64,000 bases of DNA. Origin: Sutterella massiliensis (GTDB lineage: Bacteria > Pseudomonadota > Gammaproteobacteria > Burkholderiales > Burkholderiaceae_F). Shown here one piece after another: positions 25,315 through 33,719 of this stretch. The notes under the pieces are model-generated. The model had not been told where the DNA came from, made no database searches, and worked only from the letters and a program-made list of their open reading frames with translations. The stretch spans positions 124,001 to 188,000 of the forward strand of contig NZ_JACJJC010000004.1 of the NCBI RefSeq assembly GCF_016899755.1, read 5' to 3'. The position numbers and the translations under genes were made by a program. Each line of letters starts with the position of its first letter. The stretch's first letter is position 1.

Positions 25315-26934
25315 TTAGCCAGCACGCAAAATCGAGTCCGCGGCGGCCCGGCCGAAGACGAAAGCGTCCGCGAGTCCGCACCCGCCCAATTGGTTGGGGC
25401 CGTGTAGGCCGCCGGCGGCTTCGCCCGCGGCCCAGAGGCCCGGGATCGGGCGGCCGTCCTTGTCGAGCGCGCAGGCGTTTTCATCGGTGAAAATGCCGCC
25501 GGAGGTCGCGTGCACGCTCATGGCGGCGGGTGCGAGCCAATAGGGTGAACGCACGATCGGGCGCGCCTGCGCGACGTGTTTGCCGAAAGCGTCGCGCCCG
25601 TCGGCAATCCCGCGGTTGTAGCGTTGCACGGTTTCTTCAAGTATGTCGGGCTCGAACCCCACGGCGCCCGCGAGCTCAGAAAGGGTTTCGGCTACCCACG
25701 CGTCGCCGCTTTCGACGCCCAAAACCGCCTCGCGCTGAATGAGACGGTTGTAGCTTCTGAAGCCGTCGTCGTCGACGAGCGCATAGGCCATGGCGTCTGG
25801 GAGCGCCAGAATCTTGTCGCGCAGCATATCGCGCCGACCGTCTTCGGCGGCGAAGCGCCGGCCGCAGCGGTCGAGAAAGATGAAGCGGTTGACGTCGTTA
25901 TGAAAGCGAACGCGCCGCGTGCCGCCCGGAGGACACCCCGGCTGGCACTGCACTTCGTCCATGTCGACGAGCTGCGCTCCCGCGCGGGCGGCCGCAAGGA
26001 GCATCTCGCCCGTGATGCCCGGCGCGTTGTCGTGCGTGAGATCGGCGTAGCGGGGCGCAAAGCGCGCAATCATGTCGCGGCTCGCAGCAAAGCCGCCCGA
26101 TGCGACGAGTACGCCGCGATTGGCGTGAATTTCGATCGTGCGGCCGTCCCGTGTGCGGGCGCGTACGCCGAGCACGCGCCCCTTGGGCGACGTGACGAGC
26201 GACTCGGCGGCCGTGTGCGTGCGGATGACGGCGCCCGTTCTCAGGGCCGCTGCGGCGAGCTGTCGGATGTAGCCCTCGCCGTTGGGCTGCAGCGGCTTAT
26301 AGGTACGGGGAAAGAGCGACCCCGAAATCTCGAGAACGTCGTTGGAAAACCGCACGCCCAAGCCCTCGAGCCAGCGCATGACGGGCAGCGCGTCGTTCGC
26401 GAGCCGCCGCAGCCGCGCCCAGCGGACAGGGTCGAGCCCGGGGGAGGCGTTTTCGGCAAGGAGCGCGAGAAACTCTTCCGGGGAATCCGTGATGCCGGCT
26501 GCCCCTTGACGCAGCGGGTCGACCGCCGCATAGTAGCCGCTCGCGATTCGCGTATTGCCGCCCAACTCGGGCATCTTCTCGAGCAGAATGACCGTCATGC
26601 CGAGTTCGCCCGCGCGCGCCGCGGCGGCAAGTCCCGCGCCGCCCCCGCCCGCGATGACGAGGTCTGCGGTGCGAAGTCGGTCGTTTTTCACGGCCTGCTC
26701 GGCGATGCGCTCGGCAAGCATTTCGTCGTCAATGACGCCGCTTGGCGGGAACGCATCGTCGGCCGCCGTCTTTTCGGTTTCGGTGTCGTCCGCGCGATGA
26801 CAGCCTGCGATAAGCCCGAGGGGGCCGCTTAAGAGAAGCCCTGCGGCCAAAGGGCGCGCTGCTTTCTCGAGAACCGTGCGGCGGCTCAGTCGGCCGAAGT
26901 CCTGCGAAAGACATTGAACCTCCAGGGGCGTCAT
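25315..26934 (-). CDS. Tat lipoprotein FAD-dependent reductase of the fumarate-reductase family
   Basis: A 539-residue flavoprotein. The leader combines a Tat motif (SRRTVLEK, residues 17-24) with a lipobox LIAGC, so C45 should be lipidated and the enzyme anchored at the membrane facing the periplasm. The FAD site is ADLVIAGGGGAGLAAAARA followed by TVILLEK; the second contact is RGVLVASGGFAASRDM, and the end shows GLWAAGEAAGGLHGPNQLGG. No FMN domain and no haem. The start codon overlaps the stop of the upstream FixJ-like regulator by four bases (ATGA), so regulator and enzyme are translated together and the regulator probably controls this operon. The acceptor reduced is unknown. Confidence 0.87.
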   Translation of the reverse strand: MTPLEVQCLSQDFGRLSRRTVLEKAARPLAAGLLLSGPLGLIAGCHRADDTETEKTAADDAFPPSGVIDDEMLAERIAEQAVKNDRLRTADLVIAGGGGAGLAAAARAGELGMTVILLEKMPELGGNTRIASGYYAAVDPLRQGAAGITDSPEEFLALLAENASPGLDPVRWARLRRLANDALPVMRWLEGLGVRFSNDVLEISGSLFPRTYKPLQPNGEGYIRQLAAAALRTGAVIRTHTAAESLVTSPKGRVLGVRARTRDGRTIEIHANRGVLVASGGFAASRDMIARFAPRYADLTHDNAPGITGEMLLAAARAGAQLVDMDEVQCQPGCPPGGTRRVRFHNDVNRFIFLDRCGRRFAAEDGRRDMLRDKILALPDAMAYALVDDDGFRSYNRLIQREAVLGVESGDAWVAETLSELAGAVGFEPDILEETVQRYNRGIADGRDAFGKHVAQARPIVRSPYWLAPAAMSVHATSGGIFTDENACALDKDGRPIPGLWAAGEAAGGLHGPNQLGGCGLADAFVFGRAAADSILRAG

Positions 26935-27626
26935 CGGCCTGCCTCGTCCGGATCGGGCGGCAGGAGCGCCGCGCGAATGAGGGGCGCGTCATCGGCCGCC
27001 GCTTTCGCTGCGGCGTTTTCTATGCCGGCTTCATCAAGGCACGCCTTGATGTCGACCGCGCTTTTAGCGTCGAGCTTCTTGTAGATGCTCGAGCGGTGGA
27101 TCTTTACGGCCTGCTCCGAAACGCCGAGTGCGTTGGCGATCGCTTTGTTGGGAAGGCCTTTGGCCGCTTCGCGGGCGACATCGAGCTCGCGGGGCGTGAG
27201 CGACTCGACGCGCTCGCGGGCGAGGCGTTTCTCGGCAGCCGCCTTGCGTTCGGACTCGTGCCAGGCGCAGAGCCGCCGGCAGCTTTCGGCAAGCTTTTCA
27301 ACGCGCACGGGTTTTGTCAGAAAGTCTGCGGCGCCCCGTTTGACGGCGAGAAGCGCCATTTCGACGTCACCGTGTCCCGAAAGGAAAATGATCGGCTGGT
27401 CGAATCCTGCATCGGGCATCTTCGCTTGGCACTCAAGTCCGGTCATGCCGCCCATGCGAATGTCCATCACAACGCACCCGGGGCGCCGGCAATCGTCGTG
27501 CGAGAGGAAATCCTCAGCACTCTCGTAGCCCGCAGCGTCAAAACCGGCCATGCGAAGCGCAAAAAGGAGAGCGCCGCGCAGGTCTGCGTCGTCGTCAACA
27601 AGTCGTATGAGCGGTTGGAAGGGCAT
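26931..27626 (-). CDS. FixJ/TtrR-like response regulator
   Basis: A 231-residue two-component regulator. The receiver domain has the acidic pair LVDDDADL, the phosphoacceptor D55 in VMDIRMG, the switch residues SGHGD and the lysine in LTKPVR. A LuxR-type helix-turn-helix follows (LTPRELDVAREAAKG ... VSEQAVKIHRSSIYKKL, about 155-205). FixJ and TtrR have this order. ATG 27626 has no good ribosome site, but it puts the receiver domain at the N-terminus as in the family. It is coupled to the flavoprotein lipoprotein gene by a four-base overlap. The likely partner is the TtrS-like kinase at 30896-33022, three kilobases upstream in the same direction. Confidence 0.88.
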   Translation of the reverse strand: MPFQPLIRLVDDDADLRGALLFALRMAGFDAAGYESAEDFLSHDDCRRPGCVVMDIRMGGMTGLECQAKMPDAGFDQPIIFLSGHGDVEMALLAVKRGAADFLTKPVRVEKLAESCRRLCAWHESERKAAAEKRLARERVESLTPRELDVAREAAKGLPNKAIANALGVSEQAVKIHRSSIYKKLDAKSAVDIKACLDEAGIENAAAKAAADDAPLIRAALLPPDPDEAGR

Positions 27627-27926
27627 CGGCACGTAAAGAGAGGAAACGAAGCGGTGGACCGTGTGGGCGCGCGGCTGCGCACCTTCACGCAAGCAACCAT
27701 TTTCGCACGAGGTCTGCGTTCTCGGCCAATGTCGGCCATGAACGCCGGCCGCAATCGTTCGGCTCGGGGCTTTCATAGAGCGCACTTTTTCGGCGGCCCG
27801 GATGCCGAAGTCCGTTGATCGGGAGAGCACAGAAAGAAAAAACAAATGCCCTTCCAGAAAAGGAATTGCACTGTATTACGAAATTGCTATCTTCTCCTTC
27901 GTGTCGCCTCGGGCGGAGCTCTGCGT

Positions 27927-30338
27927 TCAAAAGCCGATTTTCACTGCCGCGCCGCCCTTCAACTTCGATTCTTCAACAAGGCGCTTGACGAAGTCGCCGC
28001 TGCCGCGAAGCCTGCGGAAGGCTGCCTGACGGCGTACCGCTGCGAAGTCGCCGGGCGTGAGGTTGCGTCGACCTTTAAGCGCTGCGGCGTCTTCGGGAGC
28101 AAGCGAAAAGCCGAAGCCTTCGAGCACTTTTTGCGCCAATGCTTCGCACTGCGTTTCCTTCAGAAAATCGAACTTCGCCTTGAGGTCGAACCGTCGGAGT
28201 GATGCCGGGTCGAGCGTGTCGATCAGATTTGTCGTCGCAATGAAGTAGCCGTCGTAGCGCTCGAGCTGCGCGAGCATTTCATTTACCTGCGTCGTTTCCC
28301 AAGAGCGCTGAGAGTACCGGCGATCCAAAAGGAAGGAATCCGCTTCGTCGATCAAAAGCACCGCTTTGGCACGCTCGGCTTCGCGGAACGCTTCGGCAAT
28401 GAGCTTCTCCGTTTCGCCGACGTAGCAGCTCGTAAGGTCGGCAACCGTTTTGCGAACCAAGGGGCGGTTGAGCACTTTTGCAACCCAGGCGGCGTACGCC
28501 GATTTGCCTGTTCCGGGCGGCCCGTAAAGGCAGAGTCGACCGCGGCCGGCCGACTTGAGGCCTTCTGCCAGCTCGGCCAGATCGAGATCGGCGTTCACGA
28601 AAGCCGGGTCGTAGAAGCCGGGCAGTGCCGCGCTTTTTTCGTTGATGCGCCCGAATCCTTGTGCACGAAGTGTTTCGCCGATCATGTCGACGACGTCGTT
28701 TTCGTTCAAGTCGCCATCTCTTAAACCCGCGAGGGATGCGACCGCTGCAGCGCGGCTCAATACGGCGGGCGCGAGGCGCTCGGTCTCGGCCAGTCGATTG
28801 ACGGCCTCTGTCGAGAGATTTCCGCCGAAGACTTTTTCGACCATGCGTCGTCGGCATTCTGCATCGGGCGTCGGTACTTCGATAACCAAGTCAAAGCGCC
28901 GGATCATCGCAGGATCGATGTACTCGATCGAGTTGGTGATCCAAAAGGTCGGGACGGCATTGGTTTCAAGGAGTTTGTTGAACTCTCCTTTGTTCGAGCG
29001 AAAAACACCCGAGTCCGTGATCGTCTCGAGTTCCTCGTTGAATACGTCTTCGGCTTCGTCAATCGCAAGGAGCGCGTTTCTCGACGAGTTCAAAAAGACG
29101 GATGCGGATTTCCAGCGCTGCAGCCGAGGCGTGTCGTTTTCCGTCTTGTCGGTCGAAACCTCATAGAGCTTTAGGCCGAGCGCATCTGCTGCGGCGCGCG
29201 CGAGCTGGGTTTTGCCCGTACCGGGGAGTCCGTAGACGAGAACATTGGCTCCCCGGCGTTTTTCGGCGACCGCACGTCGAAGGTATGGAATCATGACTCG
29301 AGAAACACACGGCACGTGCGCATAATTCGCAAGCGATAGTTCTGCCGCAGGTGCGGGCACGATGCTCGCCGAAATGAGCGCTTCGACGGGAATGCGCTTG
29401 GAGCGAAGGCTTTTGAAGCGGTCGTTGTCGAGGAAGCTCAAGCGGCTCGTGAGCCATTTCCGATCCGTTTCCTTAATGGCGACGAGTCCCGATCGCATCA
29501 GCGTCGAGTCGGCGCGAAGGGCTGCTTTTATTTCTTCGGTACGGACGTCGAGTGCTGCCGCAATAACGTCGACGATAAGTTCGTTCGTATTTTCGGTGAA
29601 GTCAAAAAAATTGAGAACAGAACCGAAAAGATTCGTGTCGAAAGCGGTAACGAAAAAACAGAGGATGTTCTTCTCGAGCGTCGAAAGTCCGAATGTGGCG
29701 GCGATTTCGTCAAGGTTGCAGGCGAAGTACTCGGCAAGCGCCGGCTTGCCTGCTTTAAGTTCGGCTTCGAGTTTGGCGAGCGCGACGGAGAAGGTTTCGG
29801 GCTTTGTCCTGCCGAGCCATTTCTCGACGGTTCCGCCTCGGGAAATCTGCTTCCAAAGGTCGCCGAGGCGCGACGGCGTTTTGTTGCTGTCTTCGTTCGT
29901 GTCGAGCATGCAGCCGAGGTTCTCGATAGCGTCGGTCGTCTTTTCGACGAGAAGCGGGAAGCGCTTGTTTTCGGGCACCAAGACAAGCGATGCGTTCTGC
30001 GGGCCTGAAGTTGCCCGGATCTTGAAGTCTTCGAGTGCTTTGCCCGACTCGATGAGCGCTTCTGTTCCTTCGTCCGGATTTTCTGCAGTGTTCCGCAGTG
30101 AAAAGCGCCCGAGCGACAAGTCGCCCGTTTTAAGAAAGGCAGCGTTGCGATAGATGAGGGTAGCGAGATTGATTTCATCGCGCAGACGACGAAAGACGCC
30201 GTGCGCCATTATGTCGTCCGAATCGAAGCAGTCGCTCGTCGCAACCTCTTCCCAAAGATCGGCTTTTTCTATGAGGCGCAATGCCCAAAGGTCCGTGAGG
30301 CGCTGAGAGGGCGATTCTTTGCCAAACAATTTGCGCAT
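27927..30338 (-). CDS. Large ATPase with two AAA modules
   Basis: An 803-residue protein. The first 300 residues have no recognised domain. Two AAA modules follow: module 1 with Walker A GLPGTGKT, Walker B LLAIDEAED and a sensor region FWITNSIEYIDPAMIRRFD; module 2 with GPPGTGKS, VLLIDEADS, FIATTNLIDTLDPASLRRFD. Both keep sensor and arginine-finger residues, so both may hydrolyse ATP. This resembles CDC48-like bacterial AAA proteins of unknown function that act as remodelling enzymes. A GAGG ribosome site lies before the ATG at 30338. It sits between the kinase and regulator genes; no partner protein gene is evident. Confidence 0.8.
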   Translation of the reverse strand: MRKLFGKESPSQRLTDLWALRLIEKADLWEEVATSDCFDSDDIMAHGVFRRLRDEINLATLIYRNAAFLKTGDLSLGRFSLRNTAENPDEGTEALIESGKALEDFKIRATSGPQNASLVLVPENKRFPLLVEKTTDAIENLGCMLDTNEDSNKTPSRLGDLWKQISRGGTVEKWLGRTKPETFSVALAKLEAELKAGKPALAEYFACNLDEIAATFGLSTLEKNILCFFVTAFDTNLFGSVLNFFDFTENTNELIVDVIAAALDVRTEEIKAALRADSTLMRSGLVAIKETDRKWLTSRLSFLDNDRFKSLRSKRIPVEALISASIVPAPAAELSLANYAHVPCVSRVMIPYLRRAVAEKRRGANVLVYGLPGTGKTQLARAAADALGLKLYEVSTDKTENDTPRLQRWKSASVFLNSSRNALLAIDEAEDVFNEELETITDSGVFRSNKGEFNKLLETNAVPTFWITNSIEYIDPAMIRRFDLVIEVPTPDAECRRRMVEKVFGGNLSTEAVNRLAETERLAPAVLSRAAAVASLAGLRDGDLNENDVVDMIGETLRAQGFGRINEKSAALPGFYDPAFVNADLDLAELAEGLKSAGRGRLCLYGPPGTGKSAYAAWVAKVLNRPLVRKTVADLTSCYVGETEKLIAEAFREAERAKAVLLIDEADSFLLDRRYSQRSWETTQVNEMLAQLERYDGYFIATTNLIDTLDPASLRRFDLKAKFDFLKETQCEALAQKVLEGFGFSLAPEDAAALKGRRNLTPGDFAAVRRQAAFRRLRGSGDFVKRLVEESKLKGGAAVKIGF

Positions 30339-30895
30339 GGGGAATCCTCAGTTTCTTTTTCTTGTTTTCTCAAGGAAAATTTATCTTTTTTAGCGTCAAT
30401 AAAAGACGCATTATTTTGTCATTCACGTCATTAACCGACGCAATGAAACGCCCGGCAGGCGATCAATGTTTCGTATTGACCTCGGTGCGTGGATATGGGT
30501 CGATCGGTTCGGTGCCTGCTGCGTGTGCTGCAAGCACGCGTTCCGCCCGTGTAAAAGTCCTGCGGGGCGGTTCGTTTTCGAAAGTCCGACGGCAGAAGCG
30601 GTGAGGCGCGTTCGCCGTTCGACGCTCGGATGAAAAACGCGGGCGCACTGCCGAGAGTGTCAAAGGCGCTCGCGAACAAAAAAGGAAAAGATCGGAAAGA
30701 AAAGAGCGAACAGCTGAAAAGAGAAGGGCCCTCTGAGCTCGAGGGCGATCCGCGTGATCAATCACGGAAGAAATTCTATGCATGTGCACACCGGCGGGCG
30801 CGATTCGATGCGCGTACGCCACACGGGATTTTTACGGCGGTGTGTCTCTGTATACGCTGTTGTTGCAGGTATTGGCGAAAGATATGCCAACGTTT
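30339..30895. other. Intergenic region between the AAA gene and the sensor kinase gene
   Basis: The part next to the AAA gene is AT-rich (30345-30440), and a small inverted repeat GCGTC/GACGC spans 30393-30409. The rest shows no gene, and its open frames have no family resemblance. It separates the kinase from the AAA gene and probably holds a promoter for the latter. Confidence 0.35.
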
Positions 30896-33022
30896 TCAGC
30901 CATGAGTTTGGGATTTGGAGTCGTTTTGCAGTTCGCCGCTCCTCGCATCGGAAGAGAAGCCTGCCGCAGGAAGCTTCAGAACTGCCGTGAGGCCCGGACG
31001 ATCGCTTCTTTCAAAGCGAAGGCTTCCGCCGTGAGCTTCCATGATTCGCTTCACTATTGAAAGGCCGAGACCGAGGCCTTCGGCTTTTGAACTTTTCATG
31101 GGTTGGGCGAGCCGCATGAAAACCGCTTCGTCAACGGGATGGATGCCGTCGCCCGTATCCCGAACGACGATTTCGACCGATTCGTTCGTCACGGACGGGG
31201 TATTTGCAGGGGGCGCACTCCGGCGAATCGAAATGTCTATCTTGCGCTCGGTTGACTGCGCCTCGCGCATGGCCGCAGCGGCGTTTCGCAAAAGATTGAC
31301 GACCGCGAGTTCCATTTCTAAGGGCTCAACCGCAACGATTGTGTCTGCGGCGTTCCTTTCGCTCGTCCGAACGATTTGGATGCCTTCGCTGAGCGAGCTC
31401 TGCGAAAACGTTGCAAGCGCTTTGTCGACGATGTCGGCTGCGGGCATAGGTACATGCGGGTGTGCGCGCGACTTTGCGTAGCCGCGTACGCGCTCGACAA
31501 TCGCAGAGACGCGTTCGGCCGAGTCGGAGAGGTGATCTGCGGCAGCTGCCATGGCTTCAAGCGAGTGCTTGAGATCGGCTTCGGAGATCCGTGTGCCCGC
31601 CGGCCGGCTGCGCCGGGCACTTGCGCCAGCTTGCGGATTCGGCGTTTGGGTCAGGCGCGAGAGAAGCGACGAAAAGCCGAGCCGCAGACCGTCGGCGTAA
31701 GCGCAAAGCGTTGCCAAAGGCTGACGTACCTCGTGCGCGAACATGCTCGACAAGCCCGCCACGACGCCCGCGCGTTCCATCTCGGCCAGACGCTCGCGCG
31801 CAAGGCGTGCTTCACGTGCAGCTTTGTCCTTTTCGGCAAGCGCAAGCCGCAGCGCCCGCGTGCGCCGCTCCACTTGAATGTTTGAGACGAGCGAATGGAG
31901 CGCGAGAAGCAGAATCGTCGCGAGCACGGCGAGAATCGGTGTTTTGTAGGTGTTCCAGAGCGCCTCGAAGGTCGTGGTTTTGAGGTAGCGGTAGGGACCG
32001 ATGCCGAGGGTTCGGTAGAGGTCGCGCACGGAAGAGAAGTCGCTTGCTATGCGCCAGTAGTAGCCGCCGCGGGACTTCGGTGCGGTGAGAACCGCCACGG
32101 CGAGTGCGCTCGTTGTTTTCGCGTCCACGCCTTTGGCAATGCCCATCACAACGTCCGGAAAGAGGGGGGCCGAGCGCCGGCAGGGAAATCCCGCAACGGC
32201 GGGCTGAAGGTTCACAACGCGAAAAGCGCCCGGTTCGATCGCGCGCGTGCCGATCATCTTTTCATAGGTGCACGCCTTGATGACCGCCGCGTCCGCTCGA
32301 CCTTCCTGCGCAAGGAGAATTGGGTCGGGGAAGGCGAATTTCGTAAAGACGGCGTTGCGGTCCCAGTCCTCGTCGGCGAGCTTTTCCTTGGTCATGAGAC
32401 CTTCGAAGAGTTGCCACGTGGAAAAGTCGCTGCGGTCTTCGGCAGCAATTCGTTTTCCCCTGAGGTCGGCGAGCGTGCGTATGGTGCTTTCCATCGGCAC
32501 CACAATCGTGAAGCTTGCTGCCTTGGTCGGATCTTCGGCATAGGGCGAGACGCGCGAGGCAAGCTGCTGCGCTCCGTGCTCGAGCGAAAGCAGGCTGAAG
32601 AGTGCCCCGTCAGCAAAGAAGATGTCGACTTTGCGGTTCTCGACAACGTCGGCAAGTTCCGCTGCCGAATAGAGTGTCGTTCGGAAGACGGTTTTCGGGT
32701 AGAGCGATCGGAGGCGGCGCATCGTCGTTGCAAAGGACTCGACCAGAAATTCCGGGTCGAGCGTCGACTGCAAACCCACTCTGATCTCTGCAGGCATTTC
32801 CTCAGGCGAGGCGAGCACGGAAAGGCTGTTCAGCGTTGCCGCGGCCTGCGCATTCGCTGGCGCTGAAGCGGGCGCAAACAAAAGGAGGCAGACAAGGAGC
32901 GCCGTCTGTCTCAGCCGGACTTGGAGAACACGTATCAAAGCTCCGAAAACGCGCCTACAACCGTTCGGGGCGCCGCGCGACGGCATTGTCGGCTTCTGGT
33001 GCGCAGTCGAGGGGAGCAGCAT
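30896..33022 (-). CDS. TtrS-like sensor histidine kinase with periplasmic PhnD-type binding domain
   Basis: A 708-residue membrane kinase. After a signal anchor, a periplasmic domain (about 70-325) resembles phosphonate/tetrathionate-type binding proteins, with IRVGLQSTLDPEF at its start, then VDIFFADGALFSLL and LRGKRIAAEDRSDFSTWQL. A membrane segment near residue 345 leads to a cytoplasmic kinase: H-box SSMFAHEVRQPLATL, N-box AVVNLLRNAAAAM, and G-boxes VVRDTGDGI and GLGLGLSIVKRIMEAHGG. This is the TtrS architecture, where the exported domain senses a small acceptor such as tetrathionate. The ligand here is unknown. It should phosphorylate the FixJ-like regulator at 26931-27626. Confidence 0.86.
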   Translation of the reverse strand: MLLPSTAHQKPTMPSRGAPNGCRRVFGALIRVLQVRLRQTALLVCLLLFAPASAPANAQAAATLNSLSVLASPEEMPAEIRVGLQSTLDPEFLVESFATTMRRLRSLYPKTVFRTTLYSAAELADVVENRKVDIFFADGALFSLLSLEHGAQQLASRVSPYAEDPTKAASFTIVVPMESTIRTLADLRGKRIAAEDRSDFSTWQLFEGLMTKEKLADEDWDRNAVFTKFAFPDPILLAQEGRADAAVIKACTYEKMIGTRAIEPGAFRVVNLQPAVAGFPCRRSAPLFPDVVMGIAKGVDAKTTSALAVAVLTAPKSRGGYYWRIASDFSSVRDLYRTLGIGPYRYLKTTTFEALWNTYKTPILAVLATILLLALHSLVSNIQVERRTRALRLALAEKDKAAREARLARERLAEMERAGVVAGLSSMFAHEVRQPLATLCAYADGLRLGFSSLLSRLTQTPNPQAGASARRSRPAGTRISEADLKHSLEAMAAAADHLSDSAERVSAIVERVRGYAKSRAHPHVPMPAADIVDKALATFSQSSLSEGIQIVRTSERNAADTIVAVEPLEMELAVVNLLRNAAAAMREAQSTERKIDISIRRSAPPANTPSVTNESVEIVVRDTGDGIHPVDEAVFMRLAQPMKSSKAEGLGLGLSIVKRIMEAHGGSLRFERSDRPGLTAVLKLPAAGFSSDARSGELQNDSKSQTHG

Positions 33023-33719
33023 GATCAGGGACGACGATTACGAGCGAAGGAAACGGTCAAAAAATAATGAGGCGTCGTTCACTCACTATGAGTGGATTGT
33101 CAAACGGGACCAATTTAGCGCCTATCCTTCCGGGACTATAGCCGTAGATGCGATATGTCTGCATCTTTGCCGGTTCTTTAGGTCGCACGCAAACCGCGAG
33201 AAAAGTCTGGACAGCAAAAATACAGCTTCAAGAGCGATGCTGCTGCGGGGAACAGGCGCATACATGGCACAGCGGGACTTCGCTTCCGCGGCCACGTCGA
33301 TTCGTTCGAAAAAGACAGGCAAGAGATTTGCTCTCCAAAAGAAGACCGAGCGAGCAGATCGTGCAAGAGTGGCCGCGAGCTTAATTCGTTTTGCCGGAAC
33401 CGAGCGAACGCGCCGCAGCACAACTCGAGAACATACGAAGCTTTGATGCAAGACGTTCTCTTTGTGGCGCTTTTAGCGTTAAATGGCCGTGAAAAACTGC
33501 GATTTGACAACTGTTTTGACGGAATTACGTGTTTCATTGCGTCCGACCAGTCGCACTCGGGCGTGCTTCTTAGGAGCAACATCGTAGCGGTGTTTACCGC
33601 CGTGAGCCGCTCCGCTACGCTCGAAATCGGGTGCTCCTGCAACTCGGCTCAAACACCCGCATACAAAAAACGAAACGCACGCAAAGCCTTTCCGATCAAT
33701 CAAGGCAAGAGGAATATCT
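33023..33719. other. Long intergenic region upstream of gsiB-like gene
   Basis: About 700 bases, lower in GC than the neighbouring genes. Several short open frames exist on both strands but none has a recognisable domain, consistent codon use or a good ribosome site. It may hold decayed sequence and the divergent promoters of the kinase and binding protein genes. Confidence 0.35.

Noticed and set aside
33021..33642. Short open frames of 140-155 codons on both strands in the gap before gsiB
   Set aside because: No family resemblance, poor starts, and they overlap each other.
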